Assembly (NCBI RefSeq): GCF_000507845.1
Contig: NZ_KI669455.1
Span: 388,231-452,230, forward strand
DNA length: 64,000 nucleotides
DNA from: Helicobacter macacae MIT 99-5501
GTDB taxonomy: Bacteria; Campylobacterota; Campylobacteria; Campylobacterales; Helicobacteraceae
Reading direction: 5' to 3'
Positions 17,791-26,356 of the stretch are shown piece after piece. Positions within the stretch are counted from its first letter, which is position 1, and each line of letters begins with the position of its first letter. A program made the position numbers and the translations under genes. The notes under the pieces are model-generated. The model ran no database searches, was not told the DNA's origin, and saw only the letters and a program-made list of their open reading frames with translations.

Positions 17791-19038
17791 CTATTTGCAA
17801 CGCTGGGGTGCAAGTCTCGCGCTGATTGCAAATATCACAATACCTACACGCACTAAAATTTGTGTAGGTATAAAAAGCGAGTAAATCCTCCTTGCTAATC
17901 TCTCTATCAAGTCGCAAAGATTCAAGCGGTGGCAAAGCTGAATCGCCCATCTTGATTCGTGAATCTTGATTCGCGATTCGCGAATGATTTGAGGATTTGA
18001 GAGATTTTTTTGTAAGGCGATTCCCCCCCCCCCCCCCGTTAATGATTCAGCATTCACAAACGCCACATTTTCCACGCTTTGAGTTTTGCTTTGCGACTTT
18101 TGGTTAATCGTGCCATTTGCCGCAAAATGACTAGCGCGTGGGCAAATGGAAAGCTCACTGCCATACACCGACACGCAGGGCGTATTGCACGCCAAAAAGT
18201 AGGCGGAATTCTCCGCGTCCGTGCGCTTAAACTCCTTGTAAGTAGGCGGTTGCGATTTGCCCCACACATTATCATCGATAAAAATATAATTCATATTATT
18301 CGCCTTTAGATAATCCACCAAATCATAGCTTTTTAGCCGTTTGACAAGGCGCGGATTCGCCGTGTAGTTGCTTACCCAAATCCATAGCTTTGGATTGCCT
18401 TTGTGTCGCTCAAACACCGCGCGCAAGGCATCGCTAAAGTAAATCGTGCCATTTGTAGTTATATAAACGCTCTCAATCTTTGGATTTTGCAGGGCAAAAT
18501 CAAGCATTTGGGGCAGTTCTTTATGCAGTAGTGGCTCTCCACCAAGCAACAAAAGCGCGTTTAGTTTGTCTGCGTTTGCAAGGAGATTGCTAAGGTAGGT
18601 TTGAAAATCGCTAAAGCTAATTGTGCGTTGCTTATCGTGCGGTAGGTAGGGGATATAGTTCTTGCAATTTTTGCATTTAAGGTTGCAAGTGGTGGTAATG
18701 GCAAACTCCACTTGTGGCAAGCAGATTTTGCCTTTTTGCTTAAAATCACGCATTACGCGCATTCGCAAAAAATCATAGCGATGACTTGGTATAAAATCAA
18801 GTGCGCTAAAAATCGCATTGCGAAATGACTTGCGATAGCGCGAAATAGGGATAAAAACGCTAAAAAATTTAGCAATCTTTTTAAGCGCGACTTTGGGTAG
18901 CTCTAAGATCATAATTGATTTATCGCTACTTTTGCCCATAGCGCGTTTTAGATTATGCACGCCGTAGAGTTTGTTTCGCACATAGTAGTCTATGACACGC
19001 TTTTGGTAGATTTGGTATTGGGCTTTGGTGAGTTTCAT
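17791..19038 (-). CDS. Radical SAM protein 2, phase-variable (tract out of frame)
   Basis: 415 residues as sequenced. Core radical SAM motif TTTCNLKCKNCKNY (CX3CX2C) near residue 112, then LLLLGGEPLLHKE (GGEP). Further Cys follow (CNTPCVSVYG, LSICPRA). A G15 tract (18023-18037 on this strand) encodes five Gly. Downstream, the sequenced frame gives a Leu/Ile/Arg-rich tail without family features. One extra G (or two fewer) opens a frame ending LLAFYTYTNFSACRYCDICN with further Cys and Glu, stopping at 17780-17782, which looks like the true auxiliary-cluster C-terminus. The sequenced copy is therefore probably OFF. ATG 19038 has AAAGGAGCATAA, identical to its paralogue. Confidence 0.82.
   Translation of the reverse strand: MKLTKAQYQIYQKRVIDYYVRNKLYGVHNLKRAMGKSSDKSIMILELPKVALKKIAKFFSVFIPISRYRKSFRNAIFSALDFIPSHRYDFLRMRVMRDFKQKGKICLPQVEFAITTTCNLKCKNCKNYIPYLPHDKQRTISFSDFQTYLSNLLANADKLNALLLLGGEPLLHKELPQMLDFALQNPKIESVYITTNGTIYFSDALRAVFERHKGNPKLWIWVSNYTANPRLVKRLKSYDLVDYLKANNMNYIFIDDNVWGKSQPPTYKEFKRTDAENSAYFLACNTPCVSVYGSELSICPRASHFAANGTINQKSQSKTQSVENVAFVNAESLTGGGGGIALQKNLSNPQIIRESRIKIHESRWAIQLCHRLNLCDLIERLARRIYSLFIPTQILVRVGIVIFAISARLAPQRCK
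18023..18037 (-). repeat. G15 homopolymer in radical SAM gene 2
   Basis: 15 uninterrupted C on the plus strand, read as G15 in the gene. It is followed on the coding strand by AATCGCCTTAC. Tract length sets which of three C-termini is made; 16 G would place the Cys-rich end in frame. Confidence 0.9.
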
Positions 19039-20232
19039 TTATGCTCCTTTGTGTTGAAATTTTGGTTGTTTTGTCATTGCGAGGCGCACAAAGTGCAACG
19101 AAGCAATCCACAAAAACAATATGGATTGCCACGATTTTGCTATGCAAAATCTCGCAATGACGAATCTATCGCATATTGCTACGAAAATCCTTGCGGATTT
19201 CCCGCAATGACGGCTTTTATCATTTAACTTGAATCCCAGCATCAATTTGCTTATATCCCTCACTAAGATTGTGGCAATAATCACAAACTCCAAAAGATTC
19301 TTTGGTATAAAATTTGATAAATTCACGCGACAAGTTTTTGTGGGGTTGATTCCCCCCCCCCCCCCATTTGTAGCGGTTATATTAAGGTTGATACCATCAT
19401 TTAGATTGATATTTGGATTTAACGCTTTTTCAATCCAATATGCCCTCGTGCAAACCAAATATCGCCCCTCAAAATACGAAACGCAATCCCTTTGCCAACA
19501 ATTCCAAAAAGTGTTCTTAATGCCCTCTTTGTCTCTATTTCTAGCAAAAATATCGCCCCTTTGAATCCACCTAAAATCACTTGCATTGCGCACGGTATCG
19601 TGTGGAATGTCATTTTGCGCCAAAAGATTAAGCAACTCATCGTATTTTGTTTTATTGTGTAGCGTGTAGTTTGAGACAAAAATTTGGATTCTATCTTTGT
19701 TGCGAATAAGTGATTCTAGCACTTGGGGCGAGGGCAAAATCGTGCCATTTGTAGTGATTTGGACAAGCAAAATCTGCTTTTTGCTACACGCATAATCCAC
19801 TATACCCGCAAAGTCTTTGTTAAGCAATGGCTCTCCACCGATGATTTTAAACTGATAAATATGGCTAACATTGTTAAGCAAAGCATCAAGCCGAATCTTA
19901 AAGCTATCCAAACTCTCATCAAAGTGCTGTTCTTTGGTATATAGTGGCATAAGACTACCGCAATCTTGGCACTTCAAAGTGCAACGCGTGGTAATGTTAA
20001 AGTCCATAGTCGGCACGGAAACTTTGCGCGTGAAAAATAGCTTGATTTTTTCAAGTCGCACTATTCTTTTGTGCTTGAATCTACGCAAAAGCCACCGCAA
20101 ATACCACCATTTTTGTAAATATTTTTCTTTCAAAACCGCGTGATTTTGCAAAATAATAGCGCAAAGATTTAGATTGCGCTCCTTAAAAATCCGCCACTCT
20201 TGCCTTGTAAGTCCTAAGTAAAATCTTAGCAT
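19039..20232 (-). CDS. Radical SAM protein 1, phase-variable (tract out of frame)
   Basis: 397 residues as sequenced. Radical SAM motif ITTRCTLKCQDCGSL (CX3CX2C) near residue 87, then FKIIGGEPLLNKD, and downstream CWQRDCVSYFEGRYLVCTRA. A G14 tract (19352-19365) encodes five Gly. The sequenced frame then runs through repeat element A to 19039, giving a nonsense-like tail. One more G opens FYTKESFGVCDYCHNLSEGY and stops at 19220, just before the repeat, matching the paralogue's out-of-frame end (FYTYTNFSACRYC). The ON protein would be 19220-20232. It shares layout and leader with radical SAM 2, so the pair likely arose by duplication. Likely acts on a small molecule or glycan precursor; substrate unknown. 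Confidence 0.82.
   Translation of the reverse strand: MLRFYLGLTRQEWRIFKERNLNLCAIILQNHAVLKEKYLQKWWYLRWLLRRFKHKRIVRLEKIKLFFTRKVSVPTMDFNITTRCTLKCQDCGSLMPLYTKEQHFDESLDSFKIRLDALLNNVSHIYQFKIIGGEPLLNKDFAGIVDYACSKKQILLVQITTNGTILPSPQVLESLIRNKDRIQIFVSNYTLHNKTKYDELLNLLAQNDIPHDTVRNASDFRWIQRGDIFARNRDKEGIKNTFWNCWQRDCVSYFEGRYLVCTRAYWIEKALNPNINLNDGINLNITATNGGGGGINPTKTCRVNLSNFIPKNLLEFVIIATILVRDISKLMLGFKLNDKSRHCGKSARIFVAICDRFVIARFCIAKSWQSILFLWIASLHFVRLAMTKQPKFQHKGA
19072..19213. repeat. Element A copy between the radical SAM genes
   Basis: GTCATTGCGAGGCGCACAAA at the left. AAGCAATCCA pairs with TGGATTGCCACGATTTTGC, and CTCGCAATGACG closes the palindrome near 19162. A second half ends CCCGCAATGACGG at 19213. 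It begins just beyond the ON-frame stop (19220-19222) of the upstream gene; the sequenced OFF frame reads through it. Confidence 0.75.
19352..19365 (-). repeat. G14 homopolymer in radical SAM gene 1
   Basis: 14 uninterrupted C on the plus strand (G14 in the gene). 15 or 12 G would restore the Cys-containing C-terminus that ends at 19220. Confidence 0.9.
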
Positions 20233-20267
20233 TTATGCTCCTTTGTTGAAATTTATTGTCTTGCCAC

Positions 20268-20505
20268 GCTCATTGTCATTGTGGGAATCGCGTAGCGATT
20301 CGTGGCAATCCACATTTTTTTTTGGATTGCTTCGATTCGGCGTTGCCGAATCTCGCAATGACGAGCAAAAGTGGATTGTCGCGTTTGTGCTACGCACTCA
20401 CTTGCAATGACGAAAATGCGAATTACCCACACCCTAACCCCCTCCGCAATGGAGGGGGAATTTTGGATTGCCACGATTTTGCTACGCAAAATCTCGCAAT
20501 GACGA
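20268..20505. repeat. Elements A, B and A in series
   Basis: Left: GTCATTGTGGGAATCGCG, CGTGGCAATCCACA, GGATTGCTTCGATTCGGC, CTCGCAATGACGAG. Middle: element B core TTACCCACACCCTAACCCCC (20424-20460). Right: GGATTGCCACGATTTTGC and CTCGCAATGACG (20464-20504). It separates the kinase half from radical SAM gene 1. Confidence 0.75.
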
Positions 20506-20722
20506 AATAGCAATTCACATTTGATTCGTAGCCGATTCACAAGATGAATCGCAATTCGCGTAATTTGCGAGAGCGACAGCTCGAAGCAACAATCGAAGTA
20601 ATGGCGGTGTGGCTTTTGTATTTGTAAAAATTTTTGGGATAAAACTAGACTTGGAGTCTGTTGTTCCCAAAAATTTTTACAAGTGCGAAATCGCATACCC
20701 CAGAACAAATTGCCTTTGCTAA

Positions 20723-21721
20723 TCATAAAAATCCCTCCAAAAGCATTGTGCCGTAATAGAATGCCGCGCAAATGCTATCATAATCCTCCCACGCGTAAGC
20801 CGTTAGAGATAGCCAAATCAGTGCGTGAAGTAGCTTGATTTTCTCTTTGCTAACACTTGGTAGTAAGTCGAAAAATTCCTCGCTCATATCGCTCCACCCG
20901 CTAGATTTTATGGCGAGTTCTACCTCACGCTCACCGATTAAAAGCGTAAATTTCTTGCGATTAAATTGGTCATAACCCCCGCACAGCGAGTAGTAAAGTT
21001 TGGCAAAGTCATAGTCGCTATCGCCAAAAAAGCGCGTTTCCCCGAAGTATCCGCGCGGGTCGATAAGCACCACCTGCATATTAAAGCTATCAAAGAGTAT
21101 GTTTGAAAATGTCGGGTCGCCGTGTATCAGGGCAAATTCGCGTGGAAAGTGCGAAGTCGCTAGGCGCGTGATTTTGTCCTTGTCAAAAAGCGCGTTTTTG
21201 TAATATCTGCCGTTGATTTTGATAAACTCATCACGGGCAAAGGGGATTAGGCTCTCCACAAGTGCAAGTCTATCAAAGGTTTTGGCGATATAGGTTTCGT
21301 GTGAATCCGCGTCATTTGCGTGGATTTTGGGCACGAGATTGTGTAAGGATTTTAGCGAATCGATGATTTTTGCCAAAATCTCTTTTTTCTGGCTTTTGAG
21401 TAGGCACTCGTATTCATAGATATTTTTGCCTTTGATTTTTTTCATCGTAAGCGGGGAGAGCGAGTAGATTTGCGGAATTTGCGTAAATCCTAGACTTTGG
21501 ACGAATTCATACCACGCGCACTCTTTTTGGGCTATCGCTCTGCCTTGCGAATCTAGCGCGGTTTTTATGGCGAGATTGTCCCTAAACTCGATTTTATTAA
21601 AAGGGCGGGTTAGATTTTGCGGGTTTGTCTCGGTATAGACTAAAAGCGTGCCGATTTCCTTGCTATGTGCCAAATCTAGTGGCGTAAAGGCTATGTCTTG
21701 GGTTTGAAGCCACTCAACCAA
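20723..21721 (-). CDS. APH-type kinase domain, 3' part of split bifunctional gene
   Basis: 332 residues as an isolated frame beginning at TTG 21721. It has the aminoglycoside/choline kinase signature: ALIHGDPTFSNILF (HGDxxxxN catalytic loop) and VVLIDPRGYFGE (metal-binding Asp). There is no start signal at 21721. Reading upstream in the same frame, no stop occurs back to the C14 tract at 22048-22061, so this is almost certainly the C-terminal half of one nucleotidyltransferase-kinase protein. It would phosphorylate a small alcohol, amine or sugar that the other half could activate with a nucleotide. As sequenced, it is probably not translated efficiently. Confidence 0.8.
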   Translation of the reverse strand: MVEWLQTQDIAFTPLDLAHSKEIGTLLVYTETNPQNLTRPFNKIEFRDNLAIKTALDSQGRAIAQKECAWYEFVQSLGFTQIPQIYSLSPLTMKKIKGKNIYEYECLLKSQKKEILAKIIDSLKSLHNLVPKIHANDADSHETYIAKTFDRLALVESLIPFARDEFIKINGRYYKNALFDKDKITRLATSHFPREFALIHGDPTFSNILFDSFNMQVVLIDPRGYFGETRFFGDSDYDFAKLYYSLCGGYDQFNRKKFTLLIGEREVELAIKSSGWSDMSEEFFDLLPSVSKEKIKLLHALIWLSLTAYAWEDYDSICAAFYYGTMLLEGFL

Positions 21722-21872
21722 TGCGCCACTTTGTGGGATATTTGCTAGACATTTTTTGTTGCCAAAGATAAAAAGCCCCGCTACGCCGTTTGTATAACTT
21801 GGGATATTTATGAATCTGCCATTTTCATAGCTCCAGCGACACTCAAAATCGCCTGAAATGCCGATGAAATTT

Positions 21873-21992
21873 TCTACCCACCCCCTAGCCCCCTCCGCAA
21901 GGGAGGGGGAAAGTGCGGAGTTGCCACAAGCGGTGGAAAGAGAATCAAAAGAAAGTCCCTCCCCGCAGCCGAGGGATTTAGGGTGGGGTTTG
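21873..21992. repeat. Element B inserted inside the bifunctional coding frame
   Basis: CTACCCACCCCCTAGCCCCC on the left, CTCCGCAAGGGAGGGGG inside, and AAAGTCCCTCCCCGC with GAGGGATTTAGGGTGGGG on the right: the same order as the intergenic copy at 17054-17211. On the minus strand it is open in the frame joining the two halves (about 40 codons, for example YKPHPKSLGCGEGLSF). It is thus translated in the ON phase. Confidence 0.75.
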
Positions 21993-21999
21993 TATGAAT

Positions 22000-22497
22000 C
22001 TAACTTGCTATCATTATGCGATTCGCGCGAGATTTCGCGCGTAAATTGGGGGGGGGGGGGGTAATATTTGTAGAAGTAGAATTTATGCTATTTTGTGCGT
22101 AATTTTTGGCAAAATTTGGCAACTTAAATGCTTTTGATAAAATCAAATCACACCAAATAATCATAAAAGGCTCACTCTCACTAAAATCACTTATCGCCTC
22201 GCCGATTCCAGCAATCGTGCCTTCATCTTTTGCACGCAAAATCCTATAATCCACGCCTTTGGCAAAGATAGTGAGATATTTTTGCAAAACCTCGATTTTA
22301 TAATCCGCAATTATAGTGAATCTCGCGCCCTCAAATTTCCTAAAAAGATGAAAAATGATAGGCAGATTATCATAAGGCACAAGGCATTTGGGCTTATTGC
22401 GCGTAAGTCCCTCTAGGCGTGTGCCTTTGCCACCTGCTTGGATAATGATATGCTTTATGTTTGTGTGATTTTGCATAGATTTTGTGGTTTTACGCAT
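22000..22497 (-). CDS. Nucleotidyltransferase domain, 5' part of split bifunctional gene
   Basis: 165 residues from ATG 22497 (AAAGG upstream; a longer frame to 22644 has no site). NTP-transferase fold: IIIQAGGKGTRLEGLTRNKP (nucleotide loop), KCLVPYDNLPIIFHL, then MIIWCDLIL for the metal site. The frame ends soon after a C14 tract (four Pro codons). One more C (or two fewer) continues without a stop through repeat element B into GIFECRWSYENG-like sequence (residues as GDFECRWSYENGRF) and VAGLFIFGNKK, the normal end of such transferases, and on into the kinase. ON product about 590 residues, 20723-22497. Resembles bacterial proteins activating choline- or sugar-like moieties for surface glycans. 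Confidence 0.8.
   Translation of the reverse strand: MRKTTKSMQNHTNIKHIIIQAGGKGTRLEGLTRNKPKCLVPYDNLPIIFHLFRKFEGARFTIIADYKIEVLQKYLTIFAKGVDYRILRAKDEGTIAGIGEAISDFSESEPFMIIWCDLILSKAFKLPNFAKNYAQNSINSTSTNITPPPPNLRAKSRANRIMIAS
22048..22061 (-). repeat. C14 homopolymer in nucleotidyltransferase-kinase gene
   Basis: 14 G on the plus strand, C14 in the gene, encoding Pro residues. 15 C (or 12) fuses the nucleotidyltransferase to the kinase; 14 C terminates at 22000. Confidence 0.9.
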
Positions 22498-22703
22498 TTG
22501 CCTTTCCCATAAATATAAAATAAAATGCACCATAGCGTGCGTATCAAATGTGTGTTTTGCCACCCTTAGTGCTAAAATGCAAATCGGTAGCCAAGATTTG
22601 CAACTACCAAGACTTGCCACTTCCAAAGCCAAGCCAAACGCCACATTCTAGCAAAGATTTTTATACAAATATCCAATATTTTGCTTAAAGCCACAGAGTG
22701 TGG

Positions 22704-22709
22704 TATAAT
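22704..22709 (+). promoter_or_regulatory. -10 box of lipoprotein gene
   Basis: TATAAT inside GTGGTATAATGCCAC, a small dyad around the -10 box; the ATG is at 22810. Confidence 0.5.
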
Positions 22710-22809
22710 GCCACTTGATTTTGCATAGCACCTTATACCGCTACTTCGTAGCGACCCAAATCATACCACGCCAAACACCCCCCAATCCAAAATCTAGCAA
22801 GGAGCAAAA

Positions 22810-23673
22810 ATGCAAAAACTTGCCCATCTTGTGCTAGCTCTATTGCTAGCCTCCACAGCATTGTTTCTAGGCTGTGATGACAAAAGCAAAAAATCCACCC
22901 CAAAAGCCCCACCAAAAGACTATGGTATCACAAGCTTTACTTCCCCTCAAGCCCAAAGAATGATTGAAAAATACATTCAGCCCTATTGCGAGCAGGACTG
23001 CACGCTACTGTATGAGGGCGAGCTAGAGAGCCGCAACAAAATCTGGGTGTTTAAAAACCACATTGACACTATCAAAATCTTTGAGCACGAGGCAGGCAGA
23101 GAAGCGATACTTTATCGTGGCGAGATAGAGAGAATCCTCTCTCACCCTAAGTTTGAGATAGAGGAAAACACCCTAATTATCACCGTCCCGCGCAATACTT
23201 CAGCTGGATTTATGCAGACAAAAGCCGTGCTAGAAAATGGCGAAATGCACCTTTTTACCAAAGGGTTTAACTCACCCGATATTTATCACAATGCCGATTG
23301 GCAGCCTGATTTTGACCCACAAAAAGCCCAAATAGAAGTGCTAAGCCTAAGTGTCCAAAGATACAAGCGCAAAGGCACAGGACACGCCTGCCCCGCCGAG
23401 CTTACCGAGCTACAAACCAAAAGTGATGTAAAAAAGTTTTTTGAGCTAGCAAAGCCTATCGCTTCAAGCGGGCTTGATTTGCCCGCTGGGTATGCAGGTG
23501 TGGGCTGCGCAGAGTATAGTGGCAAGCTAGAAGCCTATGGCAAAATGTGGGAATACACCATTGCGTATGGATTTGGGATATGGGCTAGGGATTTTGAGGA
23601 GGGTAGGGCATTTGTATGCGAAGATGAAAAATGCCCATTGCAAGCCGTGTCTAACGCCTCCAATGCAAATTAG
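22810..23673 (+). CDS. Lipoprotein, unknown function
   Basis: 287 residues. Signal peptide LVLALLLASTALFLGCD with lipobox LFLGC (lipidated Cys at residue 21), then a Lys/Pro/Ser linker (KSKKSTPKAPPKDYG). The mature protein is a mixed alpha/beta soluble domain with several Cys (YCEQDCTLL, HACPAEL, VGCAEYSG, FVCEDEKCPL) that probably form disulfides in the periplasm. No family recognised. AAGGAG lies upstream of the ATG. It sits alone between the phase-variable locus and rho, with its own -10 box. Confidence 0.75.
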   Translation: MQKLAHLVLALLLASTALFLGCDDKSKKSTPKAPPKDYGITSFTSPQAQRMIEKYIQPYCEQDCTLLYEGELESRNKIWVFKNHIDTIKIFEHEAGREAILYRGEIERILSHPKFEIEENTLIITVPRNTSAGFMQTKAVLENGEMHLFTKGFNSPDIYHNADWQPDFDPQKAQIEVLSLSVQRYKRKGTGHACPAELTELQTKSDVKKFFELAKPIASSGLDLPAGYAGVGCAEYSGKLEAYGKMWEYTIAYGFGIWARDFEEGRAFVCEDEKCPLQAVSNASNAN

Positions 23674-24090
23674 CCACAAACCTAGAATCTAAAAACGGCT
23701 TTTTTTAAATAGCCCTTTATCTAGACTACAATCCCAAAAATAAAATCCAAATAAAATCTAAAACCTGCTTTTGCCACCTATAAATTCTAAATAAACTTTA
23801 ATAGTCTTTCTTTACACAGTCTTTGCGACTTTGCAAACGACACAAATGGTGCAGAGAGTTTTCAGCGCAATTAAGTTTTAAGATTTTCACACCTTTTTTA
23901 AGCTCCATAATTTTTTACAATAATTTCACAACACTTCACAAGATTTTACAAAAGATTCTGCCCAAAATCCAAAATCCTAATTTTGCGCCATTTGGGCATA
24001 TTTGCATTTGATTGTTAAATTTTTAGGCTATAATCGCATTTCTGCTTTTTACTTATTTTGACTACATTACCACACACAAGGAATCCCAAA
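23674..24090 (+). promoter_or_regulatory. rho upstream region with -10 box
   Basis: 417 bp without a gene. TATAAT at 24029-24034, preceded by GGC, is a good Helicobacter -10 box for rho, giving a leader of about 50 nt to ATG 24091. A/T runs and TTTTACAA words precede it. No terminator hairpin for the upstream lipoprotein gene is clear. Confidence 0.55.
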
Positions 24091-25458
24091 ATGGCTACCA
24101 AATCCCACTCAAACTCCACCTCTACCCACGCACGCGCAAATAATAGCGACTCAAACCACCAAAACAACCAAAATCGCACCCAAAAACATATCCCCGCAGA
24201 AGTCTATAAGCTAGAAGAGCTAAGCCAAAAGCCCATTTCACAGCTTGTATCTATCGCGCAAGGACTACAAGTAGAAAATCCACAAGAATTCAAACGCGCG
24301 GACTTGATGTTTGAAATCCTAAAAGCTCAAGTTTCACAAGGTGGATACTTGCTTTTCACAGGAGTTTTAGAGATTACTCAAGAGGGATATGGATTTTTGC
24401 GCGCGGTTGATGAGGCATTTACTGATAGCAAAAACAACACCTATGTAAGCCAAACACAAATCTATCGCTTTGCTCTGCGAAATGGCGACATTGTTACAGG
24501 GCAAGTGCGCTTGCCTAGAGAGCAAGAAAAATACTACGCCTTACTAAAAATAGAAGCGGTGAATTATAAACCGCTAGATGAGATGAAAAACCGCCCACTT
24601 TTTGACAATCTAACCCCACTTTTCCCTACGCAACAATTACGACTAGAATACAATCCTAGCAAGGTTACAGGCCGTATGCTTGATTTGTTTAGCCCCATAG
24701 GCAAGGGACAAAGAGCTCTCATAGTCGCCCCTCCACGCACGGGCAAAACCGAGCTTATGAAAGAGCTAGCACACGGCATAAGTGCCAATCATCCCGAAGT
24801 AGAGCTAATGGTGCTACTTGTCGATGAACGACCAGAGGAAGTAACTGATATGCAGCGAAGTGTCAAAGGTAGCGTGTATAGCTCGACATTTGACCTCCCA
24901 AGCGCAAATCATATCCGCGTAGCCGAGCTCGTCCTAGAGAGGGCAAAGCGTGAAGTCGAAAACGGCAAAGATGTCGTGATATTGTTAGATTCTATCACAA
25001 GGCTTGCTCGCGCTTATAACACCGTAACCCCAGCAAGTGGCAAAATCCTAAGTGGTGGTGTCGATGCAAACGCACTTCATAAGCCAAAGAGGTTTTTTGG
25101 TGCGGCTAGAAATATTGAGCAAGGCGGTAGCCTAACTATCATCGCCACAGCACTCATAGAGACAGGAAGCAAAATGGACGAAGTCATATTTGAGGAGTTC
25201 AAAGGCACAGGAAATAGCGAAATCGTGCTAGCCCGTTCCATATCAGAGCGCAGAATCTACCCCGCCTTTGACATACTAAAATCAGGCACGCGCAAAGATG
25301 ACTTGCTCCTAAGCAAAGAAAATCTCACAAAAATATGGATGCTACGAAATGTGATGAGCCAAATGGACGATGTCGAGGCACTATCATTTATCTATGCCAA
25401 AATGCAATCCACCAAGGACAATGAAGAGTTTTTAAACAAAATGAATGAAAAGGAGTAG
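24091..25458 (+). CDS. rho: Transcription termination factor Rho
   Basis: 455 residues from ATG 24091, chosen over TTG 24058 because AAGGA lies 7 nt upstream. After a Ser/Asn/Gln-rich N-terminal stretch (about 35 residues) come the helical N-domain ([20 protein letters not shown]), the OB-fold RNA-binding domain ([20 protein letters not shown]), then the RecA-like ATPase with Walker [16 protein letters not shown] and Walker [14 protein letters not shown]. Hexameric helicase that releases transcripts. Followed by murI after about 100 nt. Confidence 0.97.
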   Translation: MATKSHSNSTSTHARANNSDSNHQNNQNRTQKHIPAEVYKLEELSQKPISQLVSIAQGLQVENPQEFKRADLMFEILKAQVSQGGYLLFTGVLEITQEGYGFLRAVDEAFTDSKNNTYVSQTQIYRFALRNGDIVTGQVRLPREQEKYYALLKIEAVNYKPLDEMKNRPLFDNLTPLFPTQQLRLEYNPSKVTGRMLDLFSPIGKGQRALIVAPPRTGKTELMKELAHGISANHPEVELMVLLVDERPEEVTDMQRSVKGSVYSSTFDLPSANHIRVAELVLERAKREVENGKDVVILLDSITRLARAYNTVTPASGKILSGGVDANALHKPKRFFGAARNIEQGGSLTIIATALIETGSKMDEVIFEEFKGTGNSEIVLARSISERRIYPAFDILKSGTRKDDLLLSKENLTKIWMLRNVMSQMDDVEALSFIYAKMQSTKDNEEFLNKMNEKE

Positions 25459-25564
25459 TTTTTGGGGATAGATTTTGGCAATATTTTGCCTAAAATCTGC
25501 TTTCATAAAAACTCCCAAATAAATCTCACAAAAAAGCAAAATCACAAAAGGCACAATGTAGGCA

Positions 25565-26356
25565 ATGACAAAACCAATGACAAAGGTAGGAATTTTTGAT
25601 AGTGGCATAGGTGGCTTAAGTGTGGCAAAGTCCGTGCTTGAAGCGCGAATGTTTGCTCAAGCAGTGTATTATGGCGACACCGCGCGCGTGCCTTATGGTG
25701 TCAAAGACCGTGATACGATTGTGCGATTTGCGCTTGAGTGCTTGGAGTTTTTCGCTCCGCACAATATTGATATGCTACTTGTGGCGTGCAACACCGTGAG
25801 TGCTTATGCCCTAGAAACTATGCAAAAAAAAGCTAGCTTCCCCATAGTAGGCGTAATCGAAGCGGGTGTCAAAGCCTGCATAAACGCGCTAGATGACAAA
25901 GATTCTCCCACGCTCATCATCGGCACAAAAGCCACCATAGATTCTAAGCAGTATGAGAAGCGACTAAGAGAAGCGGGATACACGCGCTTTGTAAGCAAAG
26001 ATACAGGGCTATTTGTCCCGCTTGTAGAGGAGGGACTATATCGTGGCAAGGGCGAAGTGGTGCTAGATTCTGCACTTCATTTTTATTTAGATGAGTTTTT
26101 GGACTCTCCCGCACTTGGGAGGGCAAAACCTCAAGCCGTGATTTTGGGCTGCACGCATTTCCCGCTTATCTCTAAGCAGATTGGGGAGTTTTTTGGCGGG
26201 GAGAGTGTGCTAATTCATTCGGGCGAAGCGATTGTGGAGCTACTAGAATCAAACTTCAATCTACGCAGAAACGCCTTTGAAATCACACATATTGATTTTT
26301 ATGCTTCAAGTGATATAGATGGACTAAAAAGCAAGGCAAAGATATGGCTACAATAA
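25565..26356 (+). CDS. murI: Glutamate racemase
   Basis: 263 residues. Makes D-glutamate for peptidoglycan. Catalytic Cys 1 lies in LLVACNTVSAYAL and Cys 2 in AVILGCTHFPLI; N-terminal signature VGIFDSGIGGLSVAKSV; the dinucleotide-like loop YGDTARVPYG is present. Normal length. An in-frame ATG four codons on is an alternative start. Overlaps nikR by 13 nt, so the two are translationally coupled. Confidence 0.97.
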   Translation: MTKPMTKVGIFDSGIGGLSVAKSVLEARMFAQAVYYGDTARVPYGVKDRDTIVRFALECLEFFAPHNIDMLLVACNTVSAYALETMQKKASFPIVGVIEAGVKACINALDDKDSPTLIIGTKATIDSKQYEKRLREAGYTRFVSKDTGLFVPLVEEGLYRGKGEVVLDSALHFYLDEFLDSPALGRAKPQAVILGCTHFPLISKQIGEFFGGESVLIHSGEAIVELLESNFNLRRNAFEITHIDFYASSDIDGLKSKAKIWLQ

